Source of the DNA: Gemmatimonadaceae bacterium
GTDB taxonomy: Bacteria; Gemmatimonadota; Gemmatimonadetes; Gemmatimonadales; Gemmatimonadaceae
Assembly (NCBI GenBank): GCA_025357975.1
Contig: JANYKY010000111.1
Coordinates: 1-22,047, forward strand
DNA length: 22,047 nt
Reading direction: 5' to 3'
Both the position numbers and the translations under genes were made by a program. This document shows positions 21,795-22,047 of this stretch, in pieces; within the stretch, counting starts at the first letter, position 1; every line of letters starts with the position of its first letter. The notes under the pieces were generated by a model. The model was not told the DNA's origin. It did no database searches and saw only the letters and a list, made by a program, of their open reading frames with translations.

Positions 21795-22047
21795 ATGCAC
21801 GACCTTGACTACCTCCCCTCCCTTGTTTCCGGGCGGGCGACTACGGAAGCCACGCGTTCTTACGCCTCGCGGTTTTCCGCCGGATTTTCCGGCGGCCACG
21901 CCGAGGTTCTTTCTGAGGGTGGACTTCGATCGCTCTCATCCGCACTTGCAACCCGTCGTGCACGGGCTTCCCGAACCTTGCCTGCTTAACGGCTCTACCA
22001 GCGAATTGATGAGGAGCCGGGGCATCTTCGCCCTCGCGGATCAACTG
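21795..22047 (+). pseudogene. Possible decayed 5' end of an aldo/keto reductase gene
   Basis: An ATG frame gives 64 residues ending at 21989. Its first part (LPSLVSGRATTEATRSYASRF, then GGLRSLSS) resembles, from memory, the N-terminal lead of a group of bacterial aldo/keto reductases. There an SS-[LI]-GLGTYLG strand should follow; here it reads SSALATRRARAS and a stop comes soon after. In the same frame beyond the stop RLYQRIDEEP continues to the window edge, which would fit the next helix. This suggests decay or sequence error, but the resemblance is weak and no ribosome site precedes the ATG. The frame includes an 8-bp perfect inverted repeat, CCGCCGGA-TTT-TCCGGCGG, at 21877-21895. The minus strand is also open here, with an Arg/Lys-rich product that looks spurious. 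Confidence 0.25.

Overview
The window is a moderately GC-rich chromosomal segment from a free-living bacterium. It has tightly packed genes, several 1-4 nt junctions and frequent GTG/TTG starts. The gene set includes full-length Lhr helicase, Ku plus a PE-LIG-POL LigD, a chromosomal RepA-like protein, an alpha/beta hydrolase/MerR pair, a TTG-started GH3 lipoprotein and a non-catalytic NUDIX regulator. This set, and the look of the proteins, would fit Gemmatimonadota. That placement is inference from protein style only; there is no rRNA or other marker here.

Layout. (1) 1-2403: the basic Lys/Ala/Ser-rich end of an upstream gene, a PlsC-like acyltransferase (minus), then a divergent alpha/beta hydrolase whose 3' end overlaps a MerR-type regulator by 91 nt. 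(2) 2408-9471, all minus: PLD/cardiolipin-synthase-like protein, Lhr helicase and a DUF1624/HGSNAT-like membrane protein, in transcription order and probably one operon. (3) 9571-13232: a plasmid-type RepA-domain protein, a secreted S41 C-terminal-processing protease ending at a good terminator, a convergent lipoprotein of unknown role, and a small zinc-ribbon protein. (4) 13304-17541: a cold-shock protein with a potentially structured leader and its own terminator, a low-complexity inverted repeat, then ku-ligD, a complete two-gene bacterial NHEJ system. (5) 17555-18790, minus: a 101-aa unknown protein and an NrtR-like NUDIX/winged-helix regulator. The two genes share a 21-bp palindromic operator in their promoters. 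(6) 18787-21615, minus: fatty-acid desaturase, YggX-like protein and GH3 NagZ-like lipoprotein, joined by a 1-nt gap and a 4-nt overlap. (7) 21795-22047: a weak open frame that may be a decayed aldo/keto reductase start.

The most distinctive signal is regulatory. Matching palindromes TTAG(N)4-N5-(N)4CTAA lie at 17889-17909 and 18662-18682. One sits exactly between the -35 and -10 boxes of the NUDIX regulator; the other abuts the -10 box of the 101-aa gene. This predicts a small autoregulated circuit sensing an ADP-ribose-like ligand next to, but convergent with, the NHEJ genes. No CRISPR array, tRNA, rRNA, insertion sequence or phage gene was seen.
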